From: Oscillospiraceae bacterium
Lineage (GTDB): Bacteria > Bacillota > Clostridia > Saccharofermentanales > Saccharofermentanaceae
Direction of reading: 5' to 3'
Assembly (NCBI GenBank): GCA_015069215.1
Contig: SVJC01000007.1
Coordinates: 1 to 37,973, forward strand
Length of the DNA: 37,973 bases
The position numbers were made by a program, and so were the translations under genes. This document shows, piece after piece, positions 31,228 to 37,973 of the stretch. The notes under the pieces were generated by a model that was given only the letters and a program-made list of their open reading frames with translations, made no database searches and was not told the DNA's origin. How positions within the stretch are numbered: the stretch's first letter is position 1; every line of letters begins with the position of its first letter.

Positions 31228-31989
31228 ATGAGACTGCCTTTGTTCTGTGACGAATATATCATTGCCGAACGCCTTCGGTTGAAGATCGCGCTTGATGGCA
31301 TGCCGAGATATAAGATCGGCACGCACAATGGATTAAGCATAATCCGTGAGTATTCAGGTTTTGGTGCTGCAAGACAGATACGTTCTGCGCAAGCGAACGG
31401 CAAGGCATTTGATGAGATGCAGAAAAGTCTCGAAAAGTACAATGCTGTACTTGAAAGGGAACGCCTGTTTTTGGATGAGTTCAGGCGCAGGAGGCTGATA
31501 GTTCCGGCTGATTTCGGATTTGCGCGGAATAAGTCCATATTCAATGCTGCTTTTTGGGATCAGCTGGTGCCCTGTTCAAACAACCGTGAATGCAATACGG
31601 AATACTTTGATGATTACGGATTCAATGTCAGGTCCAGGGGCGAAATGATCGTTGGGAATGCCTTGAAATCATTAGGACTGGAGGCGAAATATGAACCACG
31701 GCTTGCCTTGAGGGGTTCGAAAACGAGAACTCCGGACTATTCGTTTCCGGTTCATATAATCGACCGTTGTTTTTTCGTTGAATTTCTGGGAATGTCAGAT
31801 GACGAAGAGTACATTGATGAAAACGCTGAAAAGATCCGCGTATATATGCGCAACGGAATACTTCCGAACCGTGATCTGATACTGATAAGCGGAACGAGGA
31901 ACTGGATCCCGTCTCAGGAATCGATTGCAAGGCACATTGCTTCATTCGTCAACAACGCGGTTTTGGATGCATACGATAAACAGGTCTGA
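31228..31989 (+). CDS. PD-(D/E)XK nuclease-like hypothetical protein
   Basis: About 253 residues from the first ATG (31228); no strong ribosome site is visible there, and the open frame continues back into the 72-bp repeat array, so the start is uncertain. The C-terminal half has RSRGEMIVGNALKSLGL, then YEPRL, TPDYSF and FFVEFLGM. This is the E...PD...E-x-x-G pattern of a family of putative endonuclease-fold proteins in Clostridia, with H or L in place of the usual Lys. Substrate and role unknown. Not obviously co-transcribed with the next gene, which has its own promoter. Confidence 0.65.
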   Translation: MRLPLFCDEYIIAERLRLKIALDGMPRYKIGTHNGLSIIREYSGFGAARQIRSAQANGKAFDEMQKSLEKYNAVLERERLFLDEFRRRRLIVPADFGFARNKSIFNAAFWDQLVPCSNNRECNTEYFDDYGFNVRSRGEMIVGNALKSLGLEAKYEPRLALRGSKTRTPDYSFPVHIIDRCFFVEFLGMSDDEEYIDENAEKIRVYMRNGILPNRDLILISGTRNWIPSQESIARHIASFVNNAVLDAYDKQV

Positions 31990-32006
31990 ATAAGTTCGTT
32001 TTTAAG

Positions 32007-32035
32007 TTGTTTCATCTTAAAAGTCAGATTATACT
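32007..32035 (+). promoter_or_regulatory. Promoter of the 32073 gene
   Basis: TTGTTT (32007-32012), 17 bases, TATACT (32030-32035), 37 bases before the start codon. Confidence 0.6.
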
Positions 32036-32072
32036 TTTTGTATATTTGTATTTGCCGGAAGGAGTATACATA

Positions 32073-33116
32073 ATGGCGGACAGGGCGATCGCATTGAATG
32101 AAGAGGTCCTTAACAAGCTTCCGAAGGGAGTTTTCAGCGACCTTATCGGCGCGTTTGGCGAGCAGGTCGGAGAGGCCAAGCTCGATAAAGAGACCAGGGA
32201 AACGCTTAAGGAGAAGCTCGGCGTTGACGATGATGTTGCCAAGGGCTGGACAACGGCAGGCGACGTTCTGAAGGTGATCGATACGGCCGAGATCATTTCA
32301 AAGCACCCGGATGTCGCGAAAAAGAGCGTCAATGCGGTCCTTACCATTGTCGGTGCATTCTTCCCGGTTGCCCTTATCGGCAAGACCTTTGTCGCCGATC
32401 TCCCTGAAGAGACCATTTCGAAGGTGATCAACATCCTTGCGCTTGGCGATCCGGTGCATCTGGCTCACACGGTTACTGATTATGCCGGACAGAAGACGAT
32501 CCAGAATGCCGCGGAGGTCGCGCAGTACGCCGAAAACCTCCTTACCCAGCCCGAGAAATATGAAAGCTCGCTGATCATCGTTGCCAAGGACGACCTCCTT
32601 GCGCAGACCATGGCGCAGCTCATCGAGCGCGAAGACGATACCGAAGAGGGCGTAGTCGGCACGAAGGACCGTTCCGTTTACGTTGTCGTCTCAAACGAGA
32701 AATTCTATCAGAAGGCGCTCACCGGAAGGATCAAAGGGCAGAAGAAGCTGTTCATCGGCAACCTCAAGAGTTCTGAACTGCTCCGCAAGAATTCAGTTAC
32801 GCGTTTTGAATCGTTCGGTGTCAGCTACGGCTGGGCAGGCGGCGACGCTTACATCTATGCTGATCCCAAGGCGCTCGAGAAGAAAGCCGATTATGAGGAA
32901 TTCCTTAAGGAGATCAAGGACATCGAAGTCGATACGATCGACAAGAGCAACGCAAGGTTCAAGATGAGCCTGATCTCTGCGGCAAAGCTTGCGTTCTTAA
33001 CGCCCATGCTCCTGAAGGATTACTACGATTACCGTGTCAGAGTCACCCGTCAGCAGCTGATGTACGGGCTTTATAAGATGTATCTTGGAGACCTCGATAA
33101 GTTCCTGAACGCTTGA
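32073..33116 (+). CDS. Hypothetical protein, mostly helical
   Basis: 347 residues from ATG 32073, with GGAAGGAG nine bases upstream. No signal peptide. A hydrophobic stretch near residues 90-108 (AVLTIVGAFFPVALIGKTF) may be buried or membrane-associated. The middle contains VVVSNEKFYQKALTGRIKGQKKLFIGN, perhaps a nucleotide-binding or alpha/beta domain, and the C-terminal part is rich in Lys and Tyr. I do not recognise the family. It precedes the MBOAT operon by 69 bases but a separate promoter for that operon cannot be excluded. Confidence 0.7.
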   Translation: MADRAIALNEEVLNKLPKGVFSDLIGAFGEQVGEAKLDKETRETLKEKLGVDDDVAKGWTTAGDVLKVIDTAEIISKHPDVAKKSVNAVLTIVGAFFPVALIGKTFVADLPEETISKVINILALGDPVHLAHTVTDYAGQKTIQNAAEVAQYAENLLTQPEKYESSLIIVAKDDLLAQTMAQLIEREDDTEEGVVGTKDRSVYVVVSNEKFYQKALTGRIKGQKKLFIGNLKSSELLRKNSVTRFESFGVSYGWAGGDAYIYADPKALEKKADYEEFLKEIKDIEVDTIDKSNARFKMSLISAAKLAFLTPMLLKDYYDYRVRVTRQQLMYGLYKMYLGDLDKFLNA

Positions 33117-33185
33117 GCTTTTCGTCCCGGTAACAATGTGAAAATAACAATGTTACAATAGCTTCGGAAGGAAGTACTTATTTAA

Positions 33186-34634
33186 ATGGTTTTCAGCTCG
33201 CTCACATTTTTGTGTGTTTTTCTGGCGCTTGTACTGATCCTTGACAGGATCTTACCCGGCGTCAAGGCGAAAAACGTCCTTTTGCTGATCGCGAGCATCA
33301 TTTTCTATGCATACGGAGAGCCGTTCTGCGTGTTCATCATGCTCGGCTCGTGCCTTTTGAACTACATGTGGGCGGTCCTGATCGACGCATCCCTGAACAA
33401 GGAGAAGAAGGGCCTTGCCAAGCTTGTGGCCGTCATAAGCGTCATCCAGAATCTCGCGGTCCTCGGCATTTATAAATACGCAGACTTCGTGATCAGCCAG
33501 GTAAACCTGATCCCCGGAGTAGCCATAAAGCCTACAGGGATCGTGATGCCGATCGGCATATCTTTCTTTACGTTCCAGGCGATGTCCTATGTCATCGACG
33601 TTTACCGCAGGGACTGCAAGGTGCAGAAGAACCCCTTCAACGTAATGCTTTACGTGTCATTCTTCCCGCAGCTCGTTGCAGGCCCGATCGTCAAATATCA
33701 TGACATCGAGCTTGAGATCAGCACAAGGAAAGAGACCGCAGAAGAGACCGCAAAGGGCGTCAGGCGCTTTATCTGCGGCCTTGCGAAAAAGATATTCATC
33801 GCAAACTACGTTGCCGTGATAGCAGACAAGCTCTTTGGCGCAGACCCCGCGCAGATCGGTGCTTTGAGCGCCTGGACGGGAGCTGTTGCCTATATGCTCC
33901 AGATCTATTTCGATTTCTCGGCTTATTCGGACATGGCGGTCGGTTTGGGCCTGATGTTCGGGTTCCACTTTAAGGAGAACTTCAACTATCCGTACATCTC
34001 GACTTCCATCAGGGAGTTCTGGAGAAGGTGGCACATCTCGCTTTCCACATGGTTTAAAGAATATCTTTACATTCCGCTCGGCGGCAACCGCAAGGGCAAG
34101 GTCAGGACGGTCATCAACAAGTTCATCGTGTTCCTGGCGACCGGAATATGGCACGGCGCAAACTGGACGTTCATCTTCTGGGGCCTCTATCACGGCGTTT
34201 TCCAGATGATCGAGGAATTCGTGAGATCCTTGACCGGCAAGGATAAGAAGGAAGAGGACAAAAAGCCGAACCTTATCGTTAGAGCGCTCGGCCACATCTA
34301 TGCGGTCCTGGTCGTAATGGTGGGCTTCGTTTTCTTCCGCGCGGACACGCTGTCACAGGGCTTCTTCTGGGTGAAGGAGATGTTCGCGGGAGCCTTCATG
34401 AGCACGCCTGAGATCGCTTCTGCAAACGCCACGATGCTCCTGCCCTTGATGACGCCGCTCAATATCTGCGTTCTGATCTTTGCGGTGATCCTCTCGGCTC
34501 CGGTCAAGGAAAAGCTTCAGAAAAACAGTGTCCTGGACAAGATCTCCTGGGTGGTCACGCCTTTGATCCTCATTCTATGCATAATGAATCTTGCAGGCGG
34601 CACATATAATCCGTTCATTTACTTCAGGTTCTGA
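33186..34634 (+). CDS. MBOAT O-acyltransferase (AlgI/DltB-like)
   Basis: 482 residues with about 10-12 membrane segments. Shows the MBOAT hallmarks: FPQLVAGPIVKY, SAYSDMAVGLGLMFGF, FWRRWHISLSTWFKEYLYIPLGGNRKG and the catalytic His in ATGIWHGANWTFIFWG. Such proteins move acyl groups across the membrane to exported polysaccharide or other targets. The gene is one base from the AlgX/AlgJ-like partner at 34636, the usual pairing. The ribosome site GGAAGGAAG is 12 bases before ATG, somewhat long. The acceptor glycan is not encoded nearby. Confidence 0.92.
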   Translation: MVFSSLTFLCVFLALVLILDRILPGVKAKNVLLLIASIIFYAYGEPFCVFIMLGSCLLNYMWAVLIDASLNKEKKGLAKLVAVISVIQNLAVLGIYKYADFVISQVNLIPGVAIKPTGIVMPIGISFFTFQAMSYVIDVYRRDCKVQKNPFNVMLYVSFFPQLVAGPIVKYHDIELEISTRKETAEETAKGVRRFICGLAKKIFIANYVAVIADKLFGADPAQIGALSAWTGAVAYMLQIYFDFSAYSDMAVGLGLMFGFHFKENFNYPYISTSIREFWRRWHISLSTWFKEYLYIPLGGNRKGKVRTVINKFIVFLATGIWHGANWTFIFWGLYHGVFQMIEEFVRSLTGKDKKEEDKKPNLIVRALGHIYAVLVVMVGFVFFRADTLSQGFFWVKEMFAGAFMSTPEIASANATMLLPLMTPLNICVLIFAVILSAPVKEKLQKNSVLDKISWVVTPLILILCIMNLAGGTYNPFIYFRF

Positions 34635-34635
34635 C

Positions 34636-35979
34636 ATGAAAAACGAAAAGAAATACACAATCTATCTGATCGTCTTCCTCGCGATACTCCTGGTACCGTT
34701 TGCCGGCATGCTCATCACGGGGCCTTCCAAGTCCGAGAGCAATTCGGCTGCAACGCTGCCCAGTCTCATTCTTGTTTCAGAAGACGAAAACAAATCAACG
34801 GTAAACAGGGATTATCTCAAGCAGCTGGGCGAATATTTTGAGGGCCACTGCGCATTCAGGCAGGAGATGGTTACGGGTTATTCCTTTGTCACGGCAAAGG
34901 TTTTCCAGACATCGTCTTCCAAGTCAGTCATCTGCGGCAAAAACGGCTGGATGTATTACACCGACACGCTCGGAGACTACACCGGCTCGGAGGTCATGAC
35001 CGAAAGGGAGATGACTGATTGCATTACGACGCTGAAGCTCATCGACAGGTACTGCAAAGAGAACGGAATAAAGTTTTATTTCGTGACCGCGGCAAACAAG
35101 AATTCGCTCTACGGCGAAAACATGCCTTACTGGTATAAGAAGTCCGACAAGCCGGGAAACCGCGAGCTCCTGGGCGCAAAGATCCGCGAAGCGGGGATCA
35201 ATTACATTGACCTCTATGATACGTTTGCGAAAGAGAACAGGGTCCTCTACCACAAGACCGACTCTCACTGGAACAACGAAGGCGCGGCGCTGGCAGCCCT
35301 CACGATCCATGAGGCGACCGGGCAGATGTACGTTGAACGCTACAACAAGGCGCCTTATAAGGTCAAAAAGGACTTCAAGGGCGACTTGGCGGCCATGATG
35401 TACCCTGCTGCCGTTCCTCTTGAAGAGGAGATCTACTACGATGGCGGATTCGGTTTCGATTACGAAGGAAAAGTTGAGAGCAATTTCGACAACAAGATCA
35501 AAACGCTCGGCGCTCTCGGGAACAACCTCATGATGTACCGGGATTCGTTCGGAAGTTCACTCCTGCCGTTCATGGCTGAAAGTTACACGAACGCTTTATT
35601 CTCAAGATCTCTGACGGTGCAGGTCAGGGACATCAAGTCGATCAAAGCGAATGTGCTCATCATCGAAAAGGCAGAGAGATTCCTTCCCCAGCTGGCCGAA
35701 AATCCGCCCAAGCTGCCTGCAACCGAAATAAAAGGCAATCCCGCGGGAGTGAAGGAATTTAAGGATGCATCGGTCAAGATGTCTTCAGCAAACGGGTATA
35801 CAACGATCACCGGCACGCTAAAAGATGGTACATACAGCGACAACACGGAGATATATGTATGTGTAGGAGGCCATTGGTATGAGGCTTATCCGTTCCGTGA
35901 GAACGGAAAGGAGCATTTCCAGCTTTACCTTGAGGAGATCCCCGAGGGCACTGAGATAAGGGTCGCCGGAAGTTTTTGA
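34636..35979 (+). CDS. AlgX/AlgJ-like (DHHW) SGNH-type acetylation partner
   Basis: 447 residues from ATG 34636; an earlier in-frame codon lies inside the MBOAT gene. A single N-terminal membrane anchor (IYLIVFLAILLVPFAGMLI) places the catalytic domain outside. Motifs: KNGWMYYTD, FVTAANKNSLY, the D-x-H-W signature TDSHWNNEGA, and the nucleophile Ser in MYRDSFGSSLLPF. With the MBOAT protein it should O-acetylate a secreted glycan. The C-terminal 80 residues form an added beta domain. Confidence 0.88.
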   Translation: MKNEKKYTIYLIVFLAILLVPFAGMLITGPSKSESNSAATLPSLILVSEDENKSTVNRDYLKQLGEYFEGHCAFRQEMVTGYSFVTAKVFQTSSSKSVICGKNGWMYYTDTLGDYTGSEVMTEREMTDCITTLKLIDRYCKENGIKFYFVTAANKNSLYGENMPYWYKKSDKPGNRELLGAKIREAGINYIDLYDTFAKENRVLYHKTDSHWNNEGAALAALTIHEATGQMYVERYNKAPYKVKKDFKGDLAAMMYPAAVPLEEEIYYDGGFGFDYEGKVESNFDNKIKTLGALGNNLMMYRDSFGSSLLPFMAESYTNALFSRSLTVQVRDIKSIKANVLIIEKAERFLPQLAENPPKLPATEIKGNPAGVKEFKDASVKMSSANGYTTITGTLKDGTYSDNTEIYVCVGGHWYEAYPFRENGKEHFQLYLEEIPEGTEIRVAGSF

Positions 35980-36015
35980 GGACAACCGCTTTTATTCTGT
36001 TGATGACATAGAGCG

Positions 36016-37530
36016 TCAGAACGCAGGATCGAAATCTTCTTCGGTTCCTTCATGGTTGGAATTTCTGTAATTCTCCAAGGTCTGATCAAGAAGTCTCAGG
36101 AATTCATCAACTTCCTCCTCGGTGTTGTAGATGCCGAAGCTTACGCGGATCATGCCGGGGGTCTTGGCACTTACGCAGCCCTCATATATCCTGGCCTGCT
36201 CATTGGAAACGCCCATGAGCCTCCATACGTAAGGATGTGCACAGAAAGCGCCTCTGCGTGTGCCTGCTCCGGCGTTTGCAAGTTCGTTTGCAAGGAGAGC
36301 TGAATTGATATCGGTGAAGTTGAATGTAATGACGCCGACTCTGTCGCTGATGTCATCGGTATCGCCGTAAATGACGACGTTTTTGCGCTGCTTGAGACCG
36401 TCGATCATCTTCTTTGTGAGTTTCTGCTCGTGAGCGGAGATATGGCCGAAACCGACTTCGTTGAGAACGTCGATCGCCTTTCCGAGGCCTACGACGCCGG
36501 GGTAATTCGGGGAACCTGCCTCATAAAGATGAGGTGCGTCCGTGTAAGTTACCGTATTATCGGTAACGATGTCGACTGTTCCTCCGCCGTAGAATTTCGG
36601 CATGTGCTTATTGAGCTCATCAGTAAGGCCGACTATCGCGCCGCCGCCGTAAGGTGAATACATCTTGTGAGCGGAGAAAACGAAGAAATCGATGTTTTCG
36701 TCAGGCGTGTTCCCGATCATCGAGAAGGGCCTGTGGGCTACGATCTGGGCGCCGTCAACGATTATCTTTGCTCCGTGCTTGTGAGCCATCTTTGCGATGC
36801 GGTGAACGTCCGTGACATAGCCGGTTACATTGGAAGCGGCCGTGACGGTTACGTACTTAACCTTGTTCTTCTTGAGCATCTTTTCGATCTCGTCATACTT
36901 AATGCGTCCCTGATCATCAACTTCGGCGTAGATGACCTTGCAGCGGTCACGCCAGGAAAGATCGTTTGAGTGATGCTCCATGCGGGTTGCGAGGACGATG
37001 TCGTTCTTGCTCGTAATGAGTGCGGAAGCGAGCTTGTTGAGGCCGTCAGTCGTGCTGTTTACATATACGCAAGTGTAATCAGGGAACGAGCAGTTTACGA
37101 AGCTTAAGACTTTGTCTCTTGTATTCTCATATATCTCCGTGGAAATGTTCGACTTTGCGGAAAAGCCTCTTCCGATCGAACCGTATGTCTTTAGTTTTGA
37201 GTCAACCTCTTCCATTACGGGCTTGAGAGCCGGAGTGGTTGCCGCGTTGTCAAAGTTTACGATGACTTTTTTTGAGCCGTCAGGAAGTTCGACGGGATCG
37301 TCAACGCCGACCATGAACCGGCGGATGTTCTCAATGGTATAGGTAACCTTTGTTTCAGACTTGCTCTCAGCTGAAGATGTTTCAGATGGAGCAGCTGAAG
37401 ATGCTGTGGTCGCTTCAGTCGAAGAAGCAGGTATGGCGTTGCCGTCTGCCTTGGCGCACGAAGCAAAGCACACAATGCTCATTCCGAGAGCAAGCGTTAA
37501 TGATGCGGTCTTTATGAGTTCTTTTTTCAT
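36016..37530 (-). CDS. Exported Cys-lipoprotein with cysteine desulfurase-like (class V aminotransferase) fold
   Basis: 504 residues. The signal peptide ends in lipobox FASC (C25), then a Ser/Thr/Ala/Glu linker (about 30-60), then a complete SufS/CsdA-like fold: NFDNAATTP, RMEHHSNDLSWRD, DGAQIVAHRP, the PLP Lys in FSAHKMYSPYGGG, and RRGAFCAHPY, where SufS has its catalytic Cys. Cytoplasmic desulfurases have no signal, so an anchored extracytoplasmic PLP enzyme is unusual; PLP would have to be loaded before or after export. Activity could be desulfuration, lyase or binding. Its promoter has the element shared with the GG peptides and the cystatin-like lipoprotein. Confidence 0.85.
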   Translation of the reverse strand: MKKELIKTASLTLALGMSIVCFASCAKADGNAIPASSTEATTASSAAPSETSSAESKSETKVTYTIENIRRFMVGVDDPVELPDGSKKVIVNFDNAATTPALKPVMEEVDSKLKTYGSIGRGFSAKSNISTEIYENTRDKVLSFVNCSFPDYTCVYVNSTTDGLNKLASALITSKNDIVLATRMEHHSNDLSWRDRCKVIYAEVDDQGRIKYDEIEKMLKKNKVKYVTVTAASNVTGYVTDVHRIAKMAHKHGAKIIVDGAQIVAHRPFSMIGNTPDENIDFFVFSAHKMYSPYGGGAIVGLTDELNKHMPKFYGGGTVDIVTDNTVTYTDAPHLYEAGSPNYPGVVGLGKAIDVLNEVGFGHISAHEQKLTKKMIDGLKQRKNVVIYGDTDDISDRVGVITFNFTDINSALLANELANAGAGTRRGAFCAHPYVWRLMGVSNEQARIYEGCVSAKTPGMIRVSFGIYNTEEEVDEFLRLLDQTLENYRNSNHEGTEEDFDPAF

Positions 37531-37597
37531 TTTCCCCTCCTGAACTGTTTGTTTCGGCGAAAAGCCGTCAGCAGTTTGTTTTTATTCAGATAGCGTC

Positions 37598-37682
37598 AGT
37601 ATTGCATCACGCCAAAGCAAATAACATAGATAATCTGAGGTCAATCTGTCGATTAAGCGACACCCGGCATTCAAACTGTCCG
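37598..37682 (-). promoter_or_regulatory. Shared-regulon promoter, copy 4 (exported desulfurase-like gene)
   Basis: Minus strand: half-site CGGACA (37677-37682), perfect palindrome TGTCGCTTAATCGACA (37647-37662, one central mismatch), 20 bases, TGTTAT (37621-37626), 17 bases, AATACT (37598-37603). The best-preserved palindrome of the four. Confidence 0.72.
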
Positions 37683-37700
37683 TTTTCCGAAAATGAAGCT

Positions 37701-37744
37701 AAAAAACCTGCTAACAAAAATCAAGAGTTTGTTGGCAGTTTTTT
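37701..37744. terminator. Bidirectional terminator
   Basis: CTGCTAACAAA pairs with TTTGTTGGCAG (11 bp, one wobble), flanked by six A on the left and six T on the right, so it can work in either direction. It separates the regulon promoter from the IS remnant. Confidence 0.75.
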
Positions 37745-37771
37745 GTTTTGAAACAACTGGGCATAGTAAAC

Positions 37772-37800
37772 AGACCGGAGTCAAATCCGGTCTTTGTTTT
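37772..37800. terminator. Hairpin after the transposase gene
   Basis: AGACCGGA pairs with TCCGGTCT around six bases, with T-rich flanks. It probably ends the minus-strand transposase transcript or marks the end of the element. Confidence 0.55.
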
Positions 37801-37813
37801 AGCATTTAAGGAT

Positions 37814-37972
37814 TTATGCTGCTTGGTAAACCTCCATCACTCGTGCGTAGTAAATGCGCAGAAACTTGTTCAGGCCAGCTATTTTGGCCTGTTTCTTGCT
37901 TTTGCCTTCAGCTTCTTTTTTCAGGATGTAGTTGTATACGGTGCAATCTTTGGGTGCCTGATGGCTCTTAAG
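37814..37972 (-). CDS. Probable IS110-family transposase, C-terminal end
   Basis: The last 52 codons before TAA; the rest lies beyond the window. The tail contains YNYILKKEAEGKSKKQAKIA and the NKFLRIYYARVMEVY segment, which resembles the C-terminal end of IS110/IS116/IS902 transposases. Those enzymes use a RuvC-like N-terminal domain and an IS-encoded bridge RNA, neither visible here. With only 52 residues the family assignment is moderate. Confidence 0.5.
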   Translation of the reverse strand, partial: LKSHQAPKDCTVYNYILKKEAEGKSKKQAKIAGLNKFLRIYYARVMEVYQAA

Positions 37973-37973
37973 T

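Noticed and set aside
30778..31326. Minus-strand open frame with four 24-residue repeats (LLRFVQNEG...)
   Set aside because: It is the translation of the 72-bp DNA repeat, whose length is a multiple of three; the frame has no good ribosome site and overlaps the 5' part of the plus-strand nuclease-like gene.

Overview
The window looks like part of a chromosome of an anaerobic Firmicute of class Clostridia, probably an Oscillospirales or Saccharofermentans-like gut or rumen lineage. This is inferred from the type III glutamine synthetase, a glnA-linked ANTAR regulator, an Amt-PII fusion, GG-leader peptides, SufU and several Cys-lipoproteins; no rRNA is present to settle it.

Layout. 1-129 is the tail of SufU. 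224-1663 is an AAA ATPase with a nuclease-like C-terminus. 2172-3318 is a dense array of 13 tRNA or tRNA-like genes, several with abnormal anticodon loops or variable arms, directly followed by a truncated antitoxin-like fragment. 3431-10623 is an accessory region: two Cys-lipoproteins, two small double-glycine leader peptides, a TetR/flavodoxin-type reductase pair with its operators, a membrane protein, a zinc-ribbon membrane protein and a YunG-like protein. 10982-30749 is a nitrogen and glutamine block: Amt-PII fusion (minus); gltB, gltD, carA and a carB-dapF fusion (plus); glnA, ANTAR regulator and pyrG (minus); glnN (plus). 30842-31112 is a four-copy 72-bp palindromic repeat. Then come a nuclease-like protein, an unknown protein, an MBOAT/AlgX-like O-acylation pair, an exported cysteine-desulfurase-like lipoprotein, and the end of a probable IS110 transposase.

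How the genes work together. Ammonium is imported by Amt-PII, assimilated by GlnA and GlnN, and turned over by GltBD; CarAB and PyrG spend the glutamine on carbamoyl phosphate and CTP. The amt, glnA, gltB and glnN leaders each have a good promoter. In amt, gltB and glnN an intrinsic terminator lies between promoter and start codon. The amt and glnA leaders, and in part gltB, carry small hairpins with six-base loops of the A1/G4 type bound by ANTAR antiterminators, so the ANTAR protein encoded beside glnA probably controls them.

The least expected signal is a promoter architecture repeated with exact spacing in front of four separated genes: both GG-leader peptides, a lipoprotein with two cystatin-like QVVSG motifs, and the exported desulfurase-like lipoprotein. 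It consists of a CGACA half-site, a palindrome TGTCGNTTAANCGACA, and -35/-10 boxes. This suggests an undescribed cell-surface or peptide regulon.
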